The notes: generated by a model not told the origin, from the letters alone. Positions 7,901-14,769 are shown, numbered from the stretch's first letter. The stretch: DNA of 19,379 nt from Erysipelotrichaceae bacterium (GCA_003520745.1 DOUE01000007.1:1-19379), one strand, 5' to 3'. Program-made: numbers and translations.

Positions 7901-8209
7901 CTAGAAACGGATCAACGTCATCACTAAGATGACGGTGAATACTCCGAAGATGATGAATGACGTCATAAAGTCGCGGAAAGGGATGCTTTGTTCATTACGG
8001 TGCATGCGCGCCGAGTAGAAATTGTAGCCAAGGTTCGCGAGAACCATCCCGATGACGACCGGGAGTTTCGGCAAGGTGTAGTTCACTTTCCCGTCCAAAC
8101 CCCATTGCATCGGCAGCTGTGCAGGAAGGTTGGGATAGAGGAAGACGACCAGGGCGACGAAACCGACCATCATCGTATACATGATTTTCAACTGAGTGGT
8201 TTTTTTCAT
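7901..8209 (-). CDS. Small DUF1648-domain membrane protein
   Basis: A 102-residue protein with about three membrane helices. After helix 1 it has the DUF1648 hallmark: 'YPNLPAQLPMQWGLDGKVNYTLPK' in the family consensus (proline-rich, then W-x-x-x-G), here at about residues 25-48. DUF1648 is also the N-terminal part of SdpI-like immunity proteins, but this protein lacks the longer C-terminal SdpI region. It is the first gene of an operon with an ABC ATPase and permease, so it may be an accessory or regulatory membrane component of that transporter. That link rests on gene order only. The start ATG follows GAGGTGA. Confidence 0.85.
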   Translation of the reverse strand: MKKTTQLKIMYTMMVGFVALVVFLYPNLPAQLPMQWGLDGKVNYTLPKLPVVIGMVLANLGYNFYSARMHRNEQSIPFRDFMTSFIIFGVFTVILVMTLIRF

Positions 8210-8228
8210 AATTTCACCTCATGAAATC

Positions 8229-8257
8229 ATTATAGACTTCCATTTCTGCGTTTTCAA
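8229..8257 (-). promoter_or_regulatory. Promoter of the DUF1648/ABC operon
   Basis: On the minus strand TTGAAA (8252-8257) is followed after 17 nt by TATAAT (8229-8234). The predicted transcription start near 8222 gives a leader of about 13 nt, enough only for the GAGGTGA ribosome-binding site. Confidence 0.75.
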
Positions 8258-8278
8258 AGGATTGTTCACGATTTAACA

Positions 8279-8312
8279 AGAAAAAACGCCTAATTTTCAA
8301 GGTTTAGGCGTT
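8279..8312 (-). terminator. Intrinsic terminator of the mnmA-CPBP-recD2 operon
   Basis: Minus-strand RNA forms a perfect 9-bp stem AACGCCTAA/TTAGGCGTT (8285-8312) with a 10-nt loop, followed by a U tract (8281-8286). The last codons of recD2 form the 5' arm and loop, and its TAG stop (8290-8292) sits in the 3' arm. Confidence 0.85.
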
Positions 8313-10461
8313 GTGTCAGGGTCGTATCGCGGGGTTGTTTGTCTTGGGTGGCGACGCCTTTGGCGAAAGCCTCGGGTTCGCCGATGAGAATCAATGCCTT
8401 GGATGCCCGTGTCACGGCCGTATAGATCAAGCGCCGCGTCAGCATGTTGCTGTATTCGCGGACACAGGGAAGCAAGACGATGGGGTATTCGCTGCCCTGG
8501 GATTTATGGACGGAAATGCAATAGGCCAGGGTGATGTTGATGAAGGTTTCGGAGGTGTATTCCACGATCCTTCCGTCGAAATCGACGATGATCCGGTTTT
8601 GTTTGTTTTCATCCAACGCCGACGGCACGATCTCGATCAGCGTCCCGATGTCCCCGTTGTAGACGTCGTCCGTCGGTTGGTTCTTCAGTTGCAGGATCTT
8701 GTCTTGCTCACGGTAGGTCACATAGCCGACCTTCATTTCGCGTTTGCCGTCATCCGGCGGGTTGACCATCTTCTGCATCGCATGGTTGAGCCCGTCGATA
8801 CCCGCCACGCCCGAATACTTCGGGGCCAGGATCTGGACATCGTTGACGTTATATCCCTTGTTGAGGGCTTCGTTGACGACGTGGAGGATGACGTTCTTGA
8901 CGTCATGGACGTCGCAGGGGATCCAGCGGATGTCCTTGTTGAAATCCGAGGCGTCCGAATGACCCTGACGGATCCGATGGGCCAGTTCGATGACATCCGA
9001 ACCTTCTTTCTGGCGGTAGATGTGCGAAAGGGCGATGACGGGGAAGCGCGAACTCAGGATCAAGTCGCGCAACGTGCTTCCCGGGGCGACCGGGGGCAAT
9101 TGGTCGCGGTCCCCGACGATCAGGATTTTCTTGAACTGCGCGCCCGCTTTCAGCAACTGGGCGAACAACCAAGGGTCGACCATGGAGAATTCGTCGATGA
9201 TGATCATGTCGATGCTTAAGGGGTCGGTTTCGTTCTTACCGAAGGTGTTGGATTCCAAATCCCATTTCAGAAGGCTGTGGATCGTAAAGGAATCCGCGCC
9301 GGTCAATTCGCTCATCCGCTTCGCCGCCCGACCCGTCGGGGCGCAGCACGCGACGCTGGCGGAAGGGTGGAGATATTTGAAGAGGGCGATCATGGCACCG
9401 ACGACCGTGGTCTTTCCGGTGCCGGGTCCACCGGTCAAGATCGTGCAGGGTTCGTCGAAGAAGGTCTTGATCGCCGTGACCTGGCTTTCATCATACAAAA
9501 TGCCTTTGGCTTCCTGCAGGGCGGCTAAGCCCGTATCCAGTGCAAAAGGGTCGTAGGGATCCAACATCGACATTGGGAAAGTATCGAAATAACGCGTGAT
9601 CGTCAGTTCGCTGTCGAACTGGGTGGGATGGTAGATGCGGTTTCCTTCGCGGATCAGTTTTCCTTCTTCGACGCATCCGTCGATCGTCGCTTCCGGATCG
9701 AAGTCGATCCCGTAGAGTTGGCGGACCAGCACATCGACCAAGCGATCGAAGACGACATAGCTGTCCCCGCTGCGCATGCATTCTTCCATGACGCAGGAAG
9801 TGGCGGCGGCTTTGACACGCCGCGGGTCATCGAGTTCGACCCCCATCGACAAACCCAGCTTATCCGCCGTCTTGAATCCGATCCCGTCGACCTCGTCGAC
9901 CAATCGATACGGATTCTCCTGGATCAAGGTCAATACTTTCGGACCGTAGATGCGGTCCAGCCGCATGATGTTTCTTATCCCTAGTCCATGGGTCGTGAAG
10001 AAGCGGATCGCTTCTTCCTGGTCGCCCGGAAGCACCAAGCCCTCTTTGACCGCCTGTTTTTTCTTCGGTGTGGTACCGACGATCCCGTCAAGCAAGTCCG
10101 GGTCGTCGCGTAGCAGATACAAGGCTTGCTCGCCCAAGGTTTCCACGACGGTCTGGGCGTATTTGCGGCCGATCCCCGGAAAGAGCGGGGAACTCAGATA
10201 CGCGACGACGCTCTGCGCGTCGGTCGGCAGGACCCTTCGCGCGGATTGGACCACGAACTGCATCCCGAAACGGGGATGTTCCTTGTATTCGCCGATCAGC
10301 GTATAAAGGACATCCTTCACCAACGCGGGGAAATAGCCGGTGATCGTGATGTCCTTTTCGGTCAATTCATAAAGACGGAACTTCGCCACGGTGAAAGAAT
10401 TGCTTTCGCTGCGGAAGATGACCGTCCCGATTTTCCCTGTGATTTCATCGCCTTCGTACAT
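8290..10461 (-). CDS. recD2: RecD2-type ATP-dependent DNA helicase
   Basis: A superfamily 1B 5'-3' DNA helicase of the RecD2 (YrrC) type, found without RecBC and linked to repair and replication-fork maintenance. The protein is about 723 residues, usual for the family. The N-terminal OB-like and helix-hairpin-helix region includes 'FPGIGRKYAQTVVE' and 'VDGIGFKTADKLG'. The motor follows: Walker A GGPGTGKTT near residue 345, IIIDEFSMVD (motif II), GDRDQLPPV (motif III), and the C-terminal SH3-like and motif VI region with SVHKSQGSEYP and YTAVTRASK. I chose the ATG at 10461 after AGGGG; an in-frame GTG lies two codons upstream. It begins 8 nt after the CPBP gene stop. In B. subtilis recD2 likewise lies near mnmA. 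Confidence 0.95.
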   Translation of the reverse strand: MYEGDEITGKIGTVIFRSESNSFTVAKFRLYELTEKDITITGYFPALVKDVLYTLIGEYKEHPRFGMQFVVQSARRVLPTDAQSVVAYLSSPLFPGIGRKYAQTVVETLGEQALYLLRDDPDLLDGIVGTTPKKKQAVKEGLVLPGDQEEAIRFFTTHGLGIRNIMRLDRIYGPKVLTLIQENPYRLVDEVDGIGFKTADKLGLSMGVELDDPRRVKAAATSCVMEECMRSGDSYVVFDRLVDVLVRQLYGIDFDPEATIDGCVEEGKLIREGNRIYHPTQFDSELTITRYFDTFPMSMLDPYDPFALDTGLAALQEAKGILYDESQVTAIKTFFDEPCTILTGGPGTGKTTVVGAMIALFKYLHPSASVACCAPTGRAAKRMSELTGADSFTIHSLLKWDLESNTFGKNETDPLSIDMIIIDEFSMVDPWLFAQLLKAGAQFKKILIVGDRDQLPPVAPGSTLRDLILSSRFPVIALSHIYRQKEGSDVIELAHRIRQGHSDASDFNKDIRWIPCDVHDVKNVILHVVNEALNKGYNVNDVQILAPKYSGVAGIDGLNHAMQKMVNPPDDGKREMKVGYVTYREQDKILQLKNQPTDDVYNGDIGTLIEIVPSALDENKQNRIIVDFDGRIVEYTSETFINITLAYCISVHKSQGSEYPIVLLPCVREYSNMLTRRLIYTAVTRASKALILIGEPEAFAKGVATQDKQPRDTTLTQRLNLEN

Positions 10462-10469
10462 AGCCACCC

Positions 10470-11189
10470 CTACGCCAGCATCGCGAGGATCATACTGACG
10501 GAATTATAGATAAAGTGAAGCAGGATCGCCCCGTAGAGGTTCCCCGTTTTCTCATACGCGACACAAAGGAAGACCCCTAACGTTCCATAGAGCGGGATGA
10601 ACCAAAGTTCGGCGTAATTCCCCATCGTCAAGGCGACGCTGATGTGGATCAGCGCGAACGAAAGGGAACTGAGGAGGATGGGTAGCCAAAAGTAACCTTT
10701 GGACCTGAAATAGCGGTAGAACGCGCCGCGGAAGACCAACTCCTCGACGATCGGGGCGAAGACGATCGTCAACGCCAGGGTGAACATCGGGGACTCGGTG
10801 AACAATTGGTCGATCGCGTTCTCGTTGCCCGGCATCGCCTGTCCGCTGGCCCACATCGTCAACATCGCGACCGCGATGGACGTCAGATACATGAGCGGGA
10901 AGATGACCCAGGGGGTCAACAGCGTCTTGGTGAAGTTGTGGCGTAGACCGACCAAGGATTCCTTCAGTAAAGGCAAGGCGATCCAGATCGTGGTCACGAA
11001 GGTGACGGTGTGAAGTACGATCAAAGCCCATAGCGGGAATTCGACGGCTTCCGGTTGAAGCCCCAACACTACAAACGAGAGCAGGAAAGGATAGACGAAC
11101 TGGTGTCCGATGAAATAATTCGCCGCTAAGAGAAACGCGCGTCCCAAACCGAAACGGAGGGAAGGGAGATCGAGTTCGGGATTACGCAT
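10470..11189 (-). CDS. CPBP-family intramembrane metalloprotease
   Basis: A membrane protein of about 239 residues with roughly seven hydrophobic segments and the CPBP (Abi, Rce1-like) motifs: EELVFRGAFYR (motif 1, EExxxR) near residue 150, FALIHIS (FxxxH) about 30 residues later, and HFIYNS at the C-terminus. Family members cleave prenylated or other membrane proteins, or act in bacteriocin maturation and immunity; the target here is unknown. The start at 11189 follows GGAGG and lies inside the end of mnmA (8-nt overlap). A longer frame to 11228 runs back through mnmA and lacks a ribosome-binding site. It sits between mnmA and recD2 in one operon. Confidence 0.88.
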   Translation of the reverse strand: MRNPELDLPSLRFGLGRAFLLAANYFIGHQFVYPFLLSFVVLGLQPEAVEFPLWALIVLHTVTFVTTIWIALPLLKESLVGLRHNFTKTLLTPWVIFPLMYLTSIAVAMLTMWASGQAMPGNENAIDQLFTESPMFTLALTIVFAPIVEELVFRGAFYRYFRSKGYFWLPILLSSLSFALIHISVALTMGNYAELWFIPLYGTLGVFLCVAYEKTGNLYGAILLHFIYNSVSMILAMLA

Positions 11190-12327
11190 GCATGGCCTCC
11201 GTGATCCGAAGATCGAGTGGTTTTCCATTAAGATAGACTTCTTCGATCACGCCGCCGCCCAAACAGATATCGCCTTGGTAGAACACCGCTTCCTGACCCG
11301 GGGTTACGGAGGAAACAAGATGGTCGAAGCGGACGCCAAGCAAGCCGTCTTCACGGGTATGGATCGTGACGGGATGGTCGCTTTGGCGGTAGCGGAACTT
11401 CGCCGTGACGTGAACCGGCGAGGATAAGTCAAGATCGTTGAACCAATTCAGTTTCGAAACCGTGCACTGGTCGGAAAACAACCAGGGGTTGTCCTCTTTG
11501 CGCGCTACGTACAGTTCATTCTTATGGATGTCTTTCCCGACGACGAACCAAGGTCCCAAGTCCCCGCCGATCCCCAAGCCTTTACGCTGTCCGATCGTAT
11601 AGTAGAGCACGCCTTGGTGTTGTCCGAGGACTTGTTTGGTTTGGATATCGAGAATCTTCCCGCTCTTGGCGGGTAGGTAGTTCTTCAGGAATTCACGGAA
11701 GTTGCGCTCCCCGATGAAACAGATCCCGGTCGAATCTTTCTTGGTCGCGACGTCCAGTCCCAAATGGAGAGCGATCTTGCGAACCTCTTCCTTCTTCATT
11801 TCCCCGATCGGAAACAAGGTATGACGTAGCGCTTCTTTGGGCATCTGGCATAGAAAATACGTTTGATCCTTATTCGTATCGACGGCCCGTACCAGTTCGC
11901 TATGGTCGTCGAAATGCGCGACCCGTGCATAGTGACCGGTCGCCAGCCAATCGAAGCCCATCTTCTTTGCGAAATCATAGAAGGCGGCGAACTTGATGTG
12001 TTGGTTGCATAGGATATCGGGATTGGGCGTCCTTCCTCTGCGGTATTCTTCCAAAAACACGGTAAAAACATCGTCCCAGTATTCCTTTACGAAATCGACA
12101 CGATGGAGTTTCAATCCTAAACGATCCGCCACGGCTTTCGCATCGTCGTAGTCTTTCTCTTGCGAACAGACTTCGTCGGCGATCGTCGGGTTTCCCAGAA
12201 TATCGTTGTTGGTGAGGGAATCCCAGTTCCGCATGAACGCGCACTCGACCTCGTGGCCTTGCTGTTTCAGCACATACGCGGCGACGGCGGAATCCACGCC
12301 TCCCGACAACCCAAGTAGTATTTTCAT
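11182..12327 (-). CDS. mnmA: tRNA-specific 2-thiouridylase MnmA
   Basis: Adds sulfur to C2 of the wobble uridine (U34) of tRNAs for Lys, Glu and Gln, using ATP and a sulfur relay from a cysteine desulfurase. The 381-residue protein has the PP-loop SGGVDS at residues 8-13 and the catalytic cysteines in NPDILCNQHIKF (near residue 107) and GICFIGERNF (near residue 203). It also has the tRNA-binding DQTYFLCQMP region and the C-terminal beta-barrel starting near GQRKGLGIGG. The start ATG at 12327 follows GAGGTGA. It heads the operon with the CPBP protease and recD2. No cysteine desulfurase gene is visible here, although in many Bacillota one lies just upstream. Confidence 0.96.
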   Translation of the reverse strand: MKILLGLSGGVDSAVAAYVLKQQGHEVECAFMRNWDSLTNNDILGNPTIADEVCSQEKDYDDAKAVADRLGLKLHRVDFVKEYWDDVFTVFLEEYRRGRTPNPDILCNQHIKFAAFYDFAKKMGFDWLATGHYARVAHFDDHSELVRAVDTNKDQTYFLCQMPKEALRHTLFPIGEMKKEEVRKIALHLGLDVATKKDSTGICFIGERNFREFLKNYLPAKSGKILDIQTKQVLGQHQGVLYYTIGQRKGLGIGGDLGPWFVVGKDIHKNELYVARKEDNPWLFSDQCTVSKLNWFNDLDLSSPVHVTAKFRYRQSDHPVTIHTREDGLLGVRFDHLVSSVTPGQEAVFYQGDICLGGGVIEEVYLNGKPLDLRITEAMHA

Positions 12328-12349
12328 CGCTTCACCTCAAATCTTGTTT

Positions 12350-12358
12350 ATTATATCA
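12350..12358 (-). promoter_or_regulatory. Candidate extended -10 promoter of mnmA operon
   Basis: On the minus strand TGATATAAT gives a perfect -10 with TG extension, between the spx terminator and mnmA. No good -35 is present, only a T-rich tract. The leader would be about 16 nt. Confidence 0.5.
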
Positions 12359-12371
12359 TAAAGAAGGGAAG

Positions 12372-12394
12372 AAAAAAGCGACCGCTGGGATCGC
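12372..12394 (-). terminator. Intrinsic terminator of spx
   Basis: Minus-strand RNA forms GCGATC-CCAGC-GGTCGC, a 6-bp stem with one G-U pair (12378-12394), followed by six U residues. It lies 12 nt past the spx stop codon and separates spx from mnmA. Confidence 0.7.
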
Positions 12395-12405
12395 CGTTTC
12401 ATGAC

Positions 12406-12873
12406 TTATTTGGAAAGGCCGAGGGAACCGGCGACGCCGGGACCGTCACCCTTGCGGACATGTCCGCAGGTGGGGTAGTTGGGACAATTGGCATCGCAAG
12501 AGCTAATGGCGATGTTGCGCAGTTCGGCGGGGATGAACGCACCGATTTCTTCTTCATCGTAACCGACCAAGAAATTCCGTTCATTCAAGATGATGGGGCG
12601 CTTCAATACGGAAGGGTTCTGTTGGATGAAACGGACAAGTTCCTTGATGGAAAGCTCGTCCAGGTCGATTTTGCTTTCCTGGATGATCTTCGAACGTTTC
12701 GAGATGATGTCTTCCGTACCGTTTTCGCTACGCATCAATAAGTGTTTGATTTCGTTCTCGTTGAGCAAGGTGGAGAAAATGTTTTTTTCGATGAATTTCA
12801 AATTCCGGTCTTTCAGCCACTGTTTCACTTTGCGGCATGAGGCGCAACCGGGCGAGGTGTAGACAACGATCAT
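12406..12873 (-). CDS. spx: Spx-type redox regulator with a Cys/His-rich C-terminal tail
   Basis: Spx belongs to the ArsC-like thioredoxin fold. It binds the alpha C-terminal domain of RNA polymerase and redirects transcription during disulfide stress. The redox switch CxxC (Cys10-Ala-Ser-Cys13), Gly52 (in ENGTED) and Arg92 (in KRPI) fall at exactly the B. subtilis Spx positions, so this is a true Spx rather than an arsenate reductase. Unusually it has 155 residues, against about 131 in B. subtilis. After residue 120 comes a tail with Cys126, Cys130, Cys136 and His138 (CDANC...PTCGH), then a glycine-rich end. The cluster looks like a metal site or extra thiol switch; this is inference. The start ATG follows AAGGAGG. 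It is a monocistronic unit with its own promoter and terminator. Confidence 0.9.
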   Translation of the reverse strand: MIVVYTSPGCASCRKVKQWLKDRNLKFIEKNIFSTLLNENEIKHLLMRSENGTEDIISKRSKIIQESKIDLDELSIKELVRFIQQNPSVLKRPIILNERNFLVGYDEEEIGAFIPAELRNIAISSCDANCPNYPTCGHVRKGDGPGVAGSLGLSK

Positions 12874-12896
12874 TGGGAGGTACCTCCTTTTGCCAT

Positions 12897-12905
12897 ATTA
12901 TATCA
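12897..12905 (-). promoter_or_regulatory. Extended -10 promoter of spx
   Basis: On the minus strand TGATATAAT forms a perfect extended -10 element 24 nt before the spx ATG. The -35 region is weak. The predicted leader is about 17 nt and holds the AAGGAGG site. Confidence 0.55.
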
Positions 12906-12944
12906 TGTACCTTACATTTTGAAAGTGGTATTTAGCCAAAATAA

Positions 12945-12959
12945 TGAAAATCATTCTCA
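12945..12959. promoter_or_regulatory. Fur/PerR-like box upstream of spx
   Basis: TGAAAATCATTCTCA matches the Fur-family core TGATAATNATTATCA at all but two of the fixed positions. It lies about 55-70 nt upstream of the predicted spx transcription start, so it does not overlap that core promoter. It may serve spx from a distance or a divergent promoter. In B. subtilis one spx promoter is repressed by PerR. Which regulator binds here is unknown. Confidence 0.5.
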
Positions 12960-13149
12960 TTTTCACAGTACTTTCATTGTAATAACGCAGAAATATGTGA
13001 AGAGGGGCGAAATCCTCGGTTTTCTTCTTTTCTCAGCCTTGTTTCGACTCGATTCTTCCAAAGATTCGTCGTTGATCCTGTCTGTTTAGGGAAGGATTTG
13101 GGAAAATCCCGTCGTTTGCGTAGATCGATGCGCCCATCGGGGTTGCGAC
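12960..13149. other. Intergenic stretch between spx and the trpS leader with no assigned gene
   Basis: No RNA gene or convincing coding region was found. A weak plus-strand promoter-like pair (TTCTCA 12954-12959, 18 nt, TGTAAT 12978-12983) overlaps the Fur-like box, and a short hairpin GGATTT/AAATCC occurs near 13096-13111. A minus-strand frame of about 45 codons (13033-13170) has no ribosome-binding site. Confidence 0.4.
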
Positions 13150-13178
13150 TTGCATTAATCGTCCGTTCATGGTTAAAT
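13150..13178 (+). promoter_or_regulatory. Promoter of the trpS T-box leader
   Basis: TTGCAT (13150-13155) is followed after 17 nt by TTAAAT (13173-13178). The predicted start near 13185 falls just before the first base-paired element of the T-box leader, which supports the call despite imperfect boxes. Confidence 0.5.
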
Positions 13179-13184
13179 ATCCTA

Positions 13185-13392
13185 AAGACAACGAATGGAT
13201 CGAAGTAGCCCGTTTTCCGGTCATCAGAGAGGTTTCGGTCGGTGCGAGAAACCCAAGGGGAAGGTGCGAAGTGGGGTCCGGGAGTCGAAGAAGGCAAGAG
13301 TCTTTTTCCGGGAGACCGTTATCCAGAAGCGGCCGAAAGGCAATCCGGGTGGTACCGCGCGATGAGCGCCCCTATGCGGACTTTTTTTATTT
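13185..13392 (+). promoter_or_regulatory. T-box riboswitch (Trp) controlling trpS
   Basis: Uncharged tRNA-Trp should bind and prevent termination. Stem I base GGATC (13197-13201) pairs with GGTCC (13275-13279). The AGTA loop-E element is at 13204-13207. The distal arm AGAGAG then GGTTTC/GAAACC encloses GGTCGGTGCGA. The Trp specifier codon TGG is at 13272-13274, directly before the closing stem. The T-box proper CGGGTGGTACCGCG (13346-13359) matches the consensus at 13 of 14 positions and offers UGGU to the tRNA 3' end. A terminator-like CCGC/GCGG hairpin precedes a T tract (13382-13388). The distal arm has the same loop as the alaS leader. Confidence 0.92.
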
Positions 13393-13407
13393 TAAGGAGG
13401 AAAACAC

Positions 13408-14391
13408 ATGAAACGGATGTTAAGCGGAATCAAACCCAGCGGTCAGCTGACCCTAGGGAACTACATCGGAGCACTCAAGGAGTTCGTCAAGTACCAGGAA
13501 GACTACGACATGATCGTGTTCATCGCGAACCTGCACTGCCTGACGGTCTATCAGGACCCCGAAGAACTACGCACCAATTTACGCGACACCATCGCGCTGT
13601 ATCTTGCGTGCGGATTGGATCCGAAACGATCGACGATCTTCATGCAGTCGGATGTCATGGAACATGCCCAGCTCGGGTTCATTTTGAGCTGCAACACCTA
13701 TCTTGGCGAATTGAACCGGATGACCCAATACAAAGACAAAATCGCCAAAGGGGAGAGCGCCTTGACGGCCGGGTTCTATTCCTATCCGACCTTGATGGCT
13801 TCCGACATCCTGATGTACGACCCGGATTTCGTGCCGGTCGGCGAAGACCAAAAACAACACGTCGAACTGACCCGCGACATCGCGGAGCGCTTCAACAACA
13901 AATACGGGGAAACCTTCAAAGTCCCGGCGCCGTTGATCCCCAAGATCGGTGCCCGGATCATGAGTCTGAGCGACCCGACCAAGAAAATGTCGAAGTCCGA
14001 GGAGTCCAATAAAGGATGCATCTATCTCTTGGACGATCCGAAAGTCGCAAGCAAAAAAATCATGTCGGCGGTGACGGACATGGTCAACCAAATCAACTAC
14101 GACCCCGAGAACCAACCCGGCGTCAGCAATCTCTTGACGATCCTGTCCACCTTAAGCGGTCGCTCCATCGAAAACCTCGTGAACGAATTCGAAGGTCAAG
14201 GCTATGGGACCCTGAAGAAGGCGGTCGCCAACGAAGTGTCCCTCTTATTGGGTGACCTGCAAGTGAAATATAAAGAAATCCTGGCTTCCGGAATCATCGA
14301 CGATGTATTGAAAGAAGGAAAAGAAAAGGCGGGCAGACTCGCCGGAGTGAAATTGAAGGAAGTCCAAAAGAGAATCGGTGCCGACCTGTAA
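13408..14391 (+). CDS. trpS: Tryptophanyl-tRNA synthetase
   Basis: Charges tRNA-Trp with tryptophan using ATP. It is a 327-residue class Ic synthetase of usual bacterial length. The class I signatures are the HIGH-equivalent TLGNY at residues 15-19 (after KPSGQL) and KMSKS near residue 195. The tryptophan-pocket region 'MASDILMYDPDFVPVGEDQKQH' (about residues 130-152) is conserved. The start ATG follows AAGGAGG at good spacing, directly after the T-box terminator, so expression should depend on charged tRNA-Trp level. It is monocistronic and ends in a bidirectional terminator. Confidence 0.97.
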   Translation: MKRMLSGIKPSGQLTLGNYIGALKEFVKYQEDYDMIVFIANLHCLTVYQDPEELRTNLRDTIALYLACGLDPKRSTIFMQSDVMEHAQLGFILSCNTYLGELNRMTQYKDKIAKGESALTAGFYSYPTLMASDILMYDPDFVPVGEDQKQHVELTRDIAERFNNKYGETFKVPAPLIPKIGARIMSLSDPTKKMSKSEESNKGCIYLLDDPKVASKKIMSAVTDMVNQINYDPENQPGVSNLLTILSTLSGRSIENLVNEFEGQGYGTLKKAVANEVSLLLGDLQVKYKEILASGIIDDVLKEGKEKAGRLAGVKLKEVQKRIGADL

Positions 14392-14421
14392 AAACCATCC
14401 GTGCAAACGGATGGTTTTTTT
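14390..14421. terminator. Bidirectional terminator between trpS and the zinc-ribbon gene
   Basis: Perfect 8-bp stem CCATCCGT/ACGGATGG (14395-14414) with GCAA loop, flanked by an A run (14390-14394) and a T run (14415-14421). It therefore works as a terminator for both convergent genes. The trpS stop (14389-14391) and the opposing stop (14420-14422) lie at its two edges. Confidence 0.88.
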
Positions 14422-14746
14422 AGCTGATGATCCCCAGGAAAATCAAGAAGGGGAGGACAAGCACCACGCAGATCAAGAGGATCTTGATGGTGTGGATGTC
14501 TTCGGAAATCGCCCGCAAATAAAACTCCTGCGACATCAGATGCACTTCATGGGGTCGATTCGCGACTTGATTGAACGTTTCGTTCTTCTTCGATTCTTTT
14601 TCTTCGACGCTCAGTCGGTCCCACGCTTCCTTATCAAGATGAAGCGGTACCAGCACCGCATCGCATTCAGGACATCTCGCGGTACCCAGCGGATCGCCGC
14701 TCCAGGCGGCATGGCAGTTCGGACAAGCATGGATGGTCGATTTCAT
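14420..14746 (-). CDS. Small zinc-ribbon protein with a C-terminal membrane anchor
   Basis: A 108-residue protein of unknown function. Residues 8-28 form a zinc ribbon (CPNCH ... CPEC), which probably holds one zinc ion. A charged middle region with DKEAWDRLSVEEKE follows; this resembles a short motif seen in other zinc-ribbon membrane proteins of Bacillota. The last 22 residues are a single hydrophobic helix, so the ribbon should face the cytosol as a tail-anchored domain. It has its own promoter, divergent from the OhrR/peroxidase operon. A role in peroxide stress cannot be inferred beyond this adjacency. The start ATG follows GGGGGG at 6-nt spacing. Confidence 0.8.
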   Translation of the reverse strand: MKSTIHACPNCHAAWSGDPLGTARCPECDAVLVPLHLDKEAWDRLSVEEKESKKNETFNQVANRPHEVHLMSQEFYLRAISEDIHTIKILLICVVLVLPFLIFLGIIS

Positions 14747-14769
14747 AACGTTCCCCCCGATCTACCTTG

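Noticed and set aside
12945..12959. Reading the Fur-like box as the spx operator itself
   Set aside because: It lies well upstream of the predicted spx -10 and does not overlap the core promoter, so direct repression of that promoter is not established.
13033..13170. A minus-strand frame of about 45 codons with fairly normal codon use
   Set aside because: No Shine-Dalgarno site, overlaps the trpS promoter, and no recognisable domain. Kept only as a low-interest alternative in the findings.
12974..13297. A 107-codon minus-strand frame spanning the trpS leader
   Set aside because: It is antisense to the T-box leader, lacks a ribosome-binding site and resembles no family.
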